A stretch of DNA of 8,607 bases, from assembly GCA_023434095.1 (NCBI GenBank), contig JAEYTJ010000269.1, positions 1 to 8,607 of the forward strand, given 5' to 3'. Source of the stretch: Pseudomonadota bacterium (lineage in GTDB: Bacteria > Pseudomonadota > Alphaproteobacteria > Rhizobiales > Xanthobacteraceae). Position numbers and translations under genes: made by a program. Position 1 is the stretch's first letter. Each line of letters starts with the position of its first letter. The notes beneath the pieces are model-generated. The model saw nothing but the letters and a program-made list of their open reading frames with translations, had not been told where the DNA came from and did no database searches. Below are positions 6,439 to 8,607 of the stretch, piece by piece.

Positions 6439-7317
6439 TCAGCGGGTTTCCGCCGCCGGCTTTATCACCACCGTCGCCGACATGCCGGAGGAGAGGCGGA
6501 CGCCGGGCGGCAGCGCCTCCAGCTTGACCCGGACCGGAAGGCGCTGGGCGAGACGGATCCAGCTGAACTGCGGGTCGACACGCGCCAGCAGGCCCGTCGC
6601 ATCGTCGGGATTGGCGATGGCGCGGGCCATCCCCTCCACCACGCCGTCCAGCACCACGCGGCCTGCCATCAGCTCCACCTTGGCGGGGGCGCCCTCCCTT
6701 ATCTGCGGCACCTTCGTTTCCATGAAGTAGCCATAGACATAGAACGAGCTCGAATCGACGATGGCCAGCACCCCCTCTCCCGCCGTGGCGTAGTCGCCGG
6801 CGACGGCGGTGAGGTTGGTCACATAGCCGCTCACCGCAGCATGGACGCGGCTGCGGCGCATGTTGATTTCGGCGATGGTGAGCTCGGCCTGCGCCACGCG
6901 CAGCGCCGCCTCGGCCTCGGCGGCCCGCGTCTGCATGCTCTCGCCCGCCTCGATGGAGAATCCGGGGCTGTCCTCGCGCTGCAGGGTCTGGAAGCGGCGG
7001 GCGTTTTCCTGCGCCAGCGTCATCGCGGCCGTCTTCATGGTAACGTCGGCCCGGGCAAGGTTCAGCGCCGCCTCGAACCGCTCCGGGTCGATCTCGAACA
7101 GCAGGTCGCCCTTCTCGACGGTCTGGTTGTCGCGCACGTGGATGGTGCTGATCAGGCCCGAGACGTCGGGCGCGACCCGCAGCACATCCGCCAGCACCCG
7201 CGCATCGCGCGTCCAGGGCGACAGCAGGTAGTAGTTCCAGAACTGCCACCCGCAGAAGGCGGCGACACCGACGACGGCGAGCGTCACCGCGACCCGGACT
7301 GCCTTGTGCCCACTCAT
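6439..7317 (-). CDS. HlyD-family periplasmic adaptor, AaeA-like
   Basis: This 292-residue membrane-fusion protein would link the FUSC transporter to an outer-membrane channel. A single N-terminal membrane helix (about 8-28) precedes SPWTRDARVLADVLRVAPDVSG, the signature of AaeA/EmrA-type adaptors. A first lipoyl half (about 48-80, NQTVEKGDLLFEIDP), an alpha-hairpin (about 80-155), the second lipoyl half (SRVHAAVSGYVTNLTAVAGDYA) and a beta-barrel to about 285 follow. The start at 7317 is chosen over the longer frame to 7482 because it has a consensus AGGAGG ribosome site and opens on the membrane helix. The extra upstream residues overlap the DUF1656 gene and lack adaptor character. The ATG overlaps the DUF1656 stop (ATGA). 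It is the last gene of the minus-strand block. Aromatic-acid efflux is inferred from the AaeA relationship. Confidence 0.93.
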   Translation of the reverse strand: MSGHKAVRVAVTLAVVGVAAFCGWQFWNYYLLSPWTRDARVLADVLRVAPDVSGLISTIHVRDNQTVEKGDLLFEIDPERFEAALNLARADVTMKTAAMTLAQENARRFQTLQREDSPGFSIEAGESMQTRAAEAEAALRVAQAELTIAEINMRRSRVHAAVSGYVTNLTAVAGDYATAGEGVLAIVDSSSFYVYGYFMETKVPQIREGAPAKVELMAGRVVLDGVVEGMARAIANPDDATGLLARVDPQFSWIRLAQRLPVRVKLEALPPGVRLSSGMSATVVIKPAAETR

Positions 7318-7547
7318 CCCGGTCCTCCTGTCACCAGCGGCAGCCCGACACTGAGAGAGGTCAGGACGATCACATAAAGCGCGGCATCGAACAGCGGCCG
7401 ATGCCAGACGAAGTCGTAAAGCCCGCACCATTGGGCGAGCCGGCTCAGGGCGAGGAAGGGCACGAAGGCGGCCAGCGCCCACATCAGCACCGGCGGCAGG
7501 TAGAAGCCGAAGAAATCGAGCGTGTGAAAGAGCGGATTCCAGCTCAT
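7314..7547 (-). CDS. DUF1656 small inner-membrane protein, AaeX-like
   Basis: This 77-residue protein has two hydrophobic segments: one near residues 12-35 (FFGFYLPPVLMWALAAFVPF) and one near 54-72 (AALYVIVLTSLSVGLPLV). The linker GLYDFVWHRPLFD between them is typical of DUF1656, the family that includes E. coli AaeX. Members are almost always encoded between a FUSC transporter and an HlyD adaptor, as here. Their exact role is not established; a part in transporter assembly is commonly supposed. It overlaps both neighbours by four bases (ATGA at each end), so the three proteins are likely translationally coupled. Confidence 0.9.
   Translation of the reverse strand: MSWNPLFHTLDFFGFYLPPVLMWALAAFVPFLALSRLAQWCGLYDFVWHRPLFDAALYVIVLTSLSVGLPLVTGGPG
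7324..7329 (-). promoter_or_regulatory. Consensus ribosome binding site for the adaptor gene
   Basis: On the minus strand AGGAGG stands 6 bases before the ATG at 7317, inside the 3' end of the DUF1656 gene. It is the strongest ribosome site in the window and settles the adaptor start. Confidence 0.75.
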
Positions 7548-8607
7548 CGGCGCCGCGCCTCGCGAATGGCGAGATCGCGAAGTGCGTGATCGCGCGTCAC
7601 CCGGTCCTCAAGAAAGCGCAGGCTCGCCGCCGCCTCCACCACGAGGGCCGCCGCCGGCGTTCCCGGCCGCGGTTCCGCCGCCGCCAGCGCGGAGCGCATC
7701 CCGGCAAAGGCGACGTCATCGGAAGACGACAGGGCGGCGGGAGACGAAAGGGATGTGGCGAGCACCCCGAGCCCGTCGCCGATCGCCCCTCGCAGGGGCG
7801 CGGGAAGGGCCGGGCTGCGGGCGGCGTCGCTCAACCGACCCAGCTCCCGCGCACTGGAGGCGCAGGCGAGCAGGCCGCGCACCAGAGTGTCATGCGCGGG
7901 CTTCGCCGGGGACAGCTGCGGAAGAAGCGCGCCGAGAGAATCGAGAATCTCGCGCGCCGCCTGCGGGGCCCGGCGCTCGCCGCGCGCCACGGCGGGAAGC
8001 AGAACGTCGAGCGTATGCCGCACCACGCGGCCGCGTGCCGCTTCCGCCGTCGCCGGCACGAGGCGCGCCACCATCAGGCACACGAACATCCCGAAGACGA
8101 GGCCGAAGCAGAAATTGGCGAAGGTCATGGGGTCGGGGGTGAACACGTTCCCGGTCGCCGCCGCCGCGACGTAGAAGATGGTGAAGGTGCCCGCCGCGCG
8201 CGCATAGCGCGGGGTTCCGATCAACAGCCCGGCCGGCACGAGCACGATCAGAAGGAACAGCGCCAGCGCCTGGAATCCTTCGAGCCAGGGATAGACGAAC
8301 ACCATGGTGGCGTAGGCACAGAAGCAGGCCGCCACCACCGCCCGCAGATAGGGCCAACCGAGCCTGGAGGGGTCGTCCGTGTTCACGCACTGGTAGTTCA
8401 TCAGCGCGAGCCCGGTGATGCCGGCAATGCCCTGATCCCATTCCGTCGCGTACCAGATCGCGCAGAAGACCATCAGCGCCAGCGCGGCACGTCCGCCCTG
8501 CAGCAGCGCGGAAGCGTGGGCGGCGTCCCGCACCTCCCTCCGCGGTGCGGTGCGGGCCGGGCGCCGCTGGAAGACGGCACGCTCGGCGACGAGCAGCAGC
8601 GAGAGCC
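7544..8607 (-). CDS. FUSC-family efflux transporter, AaeB-like (5' end outside window)
   Basis: This is the C-terminal 353 residues of an inner-membrane FUSC protein. The frame stays open to the window edge, so the start lies upstream on the minus strand; the GTG at 8533 is not taken as a start because coding character continues beyond it. The visible part begins with a short arginine-rich cytoplasmic linker. A second membrane bundle follows, with roughly five to six helices (GGRAALALMVFCAIWYATEW through TFANFCFGLVFGMFVCLMVA). The motif IGTPRYARAAGTFTIFYVAA lies in this bundle. A long Ala/Leu/Arg-rich soluble C-terminal domain ends the protein. Full-length FUSC pumps usually have two such halves, so about half is missing. 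With DUF1656 and the HlyD adaptor it forms an AaeXAB-type exporter; E. coli AaeAB exports hydroxylated aromatic acids. The substrate here is inferred only from family. Confidence 0.9.
   Translation of the reverse strand, partial: LSLLLVAERAVFQRRPARTAPRREVRDAAHASALLQGGRAALALMVFCAIWYATEWDQGIAGITGLALMNYQCVNTDDPSRLGWPYLRAVVAACFCAYATMVFVYPWLEGFQALALFLLIVLVPAGLLIGTPRYARAAGTFTIFYVAAAATGNVFTPDPMTFANFCFGLVFGMFVCLMVARLVPATAEAARGRVVRHTLDVLLPAVARGERRAPQAAREILDSLGALLPQLSPAKPAHDTLVRGLLACASSARELGRLSDAARSPALPAPLRGAIGDGLGVLATSLSSPAALSSSDDVAFAGMRSALAAAEPRPGTPAAALVVEAAASLRFLEDRVTRDHALRDLAIREARRR

Noticed and set aside
4631..7249. An 872-codon minus-strand open frame spanning the multicopper oxidase and part of the adaptor gene
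   Set aside because: It crosses two genuine genes on opposite strands in a non-coding frame, including the terminator-like palindrome, and has no family signature. It is a shadow of GC-rich codon bias.
7318..7482. Longer N terminus for the HlyD adaptor (start at 7482)
   Set aside because: It lies within the DUF1656 gene and encodes Arg/Ala-rich residues with no signal character. The ATG at 7317 has a consensus AGGAGG 6 bases upstream.
7582..8174. Plus-strand open frames opposite the FUSC gene (186 and 139 codons)
   Set aside because: They are Pro/Arg/Ala-rich antisense frames over a well-recognised membrane protein gene, and show no domain or ribosome site.

Overview
The window looks like chromosomal DNA from a high-GC alphaproteobacterium, probably a Rhizobiales/Xanthobacteraceae-type organism. 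This is inferred from GC-rich third codon positions, the protein flavour and the gene families present; there is no rRNA or marker gene to confirm it. The window has two complete or near-complete gene blocks facing each other, plus the tail of a third. No tRNA, rRNA, CRISPR array, insertion sequence or attachment site was recognised.

Region by region: (1) 1-243, plus strand, is the C-terminal end of an RND-family efflux pump inner-membrane protein. (2) 244-680 is a 437-base gene-free interval. Its first part is GC-rich and featureless. From about 457 to 600 it becomes strikingly AT-rich and carries small dyads and TATA-like boxes, so it is the likely control region of the next operon. (3) 681-6319, plus strand, is a tightly packed four-gene block: a Tat-exported molybdenum hydroxylase large subunit (xanthine dehydrogenase/aldehyde oxidase family), its small two-[2Fe-2S] subunit, a dihaem c-type cytochrome and a Tat-exported multicopper oxidase. 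(4) 6320-6438 is a convergent intergenic gap containing a perfect 20-base GC palindrome, probably a shared terminator. (5) 6439-8607, minus strand, is an AaeXAB-like efflux block: a FUSC-family membrane transporter (its N-terminal part lies beyond the window), a DUF1656 small membrane protein and an HlyD/AaeA-type periplasmic adaptor. These three genes overlap by four bases at each junction.

How the genes may work together: the molybdenum hydroxylase has no FAD subunit and is exported, so its electrons should pass through the two [2Fe-2S] clusters to the neighbouring dihaem cytochrome rather than to NAD. The next gene encodes a multicopper oxidase with all copper ligands intact. This raises the possibility of a compact periplasmic chain from substrate to oxygen, or of two parallel oxidations (aldehyde or N-heterocycle by the molybdoenzyme, phenol or metal by the copper enzyme). 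The facing AaeXAB-like exporter belongs to a family known for aromatic carboxylate efflux, which would suit removal of acid products. The enzyme families are well supported; the substrate, the electron route and the functional link to the exporter are inference.
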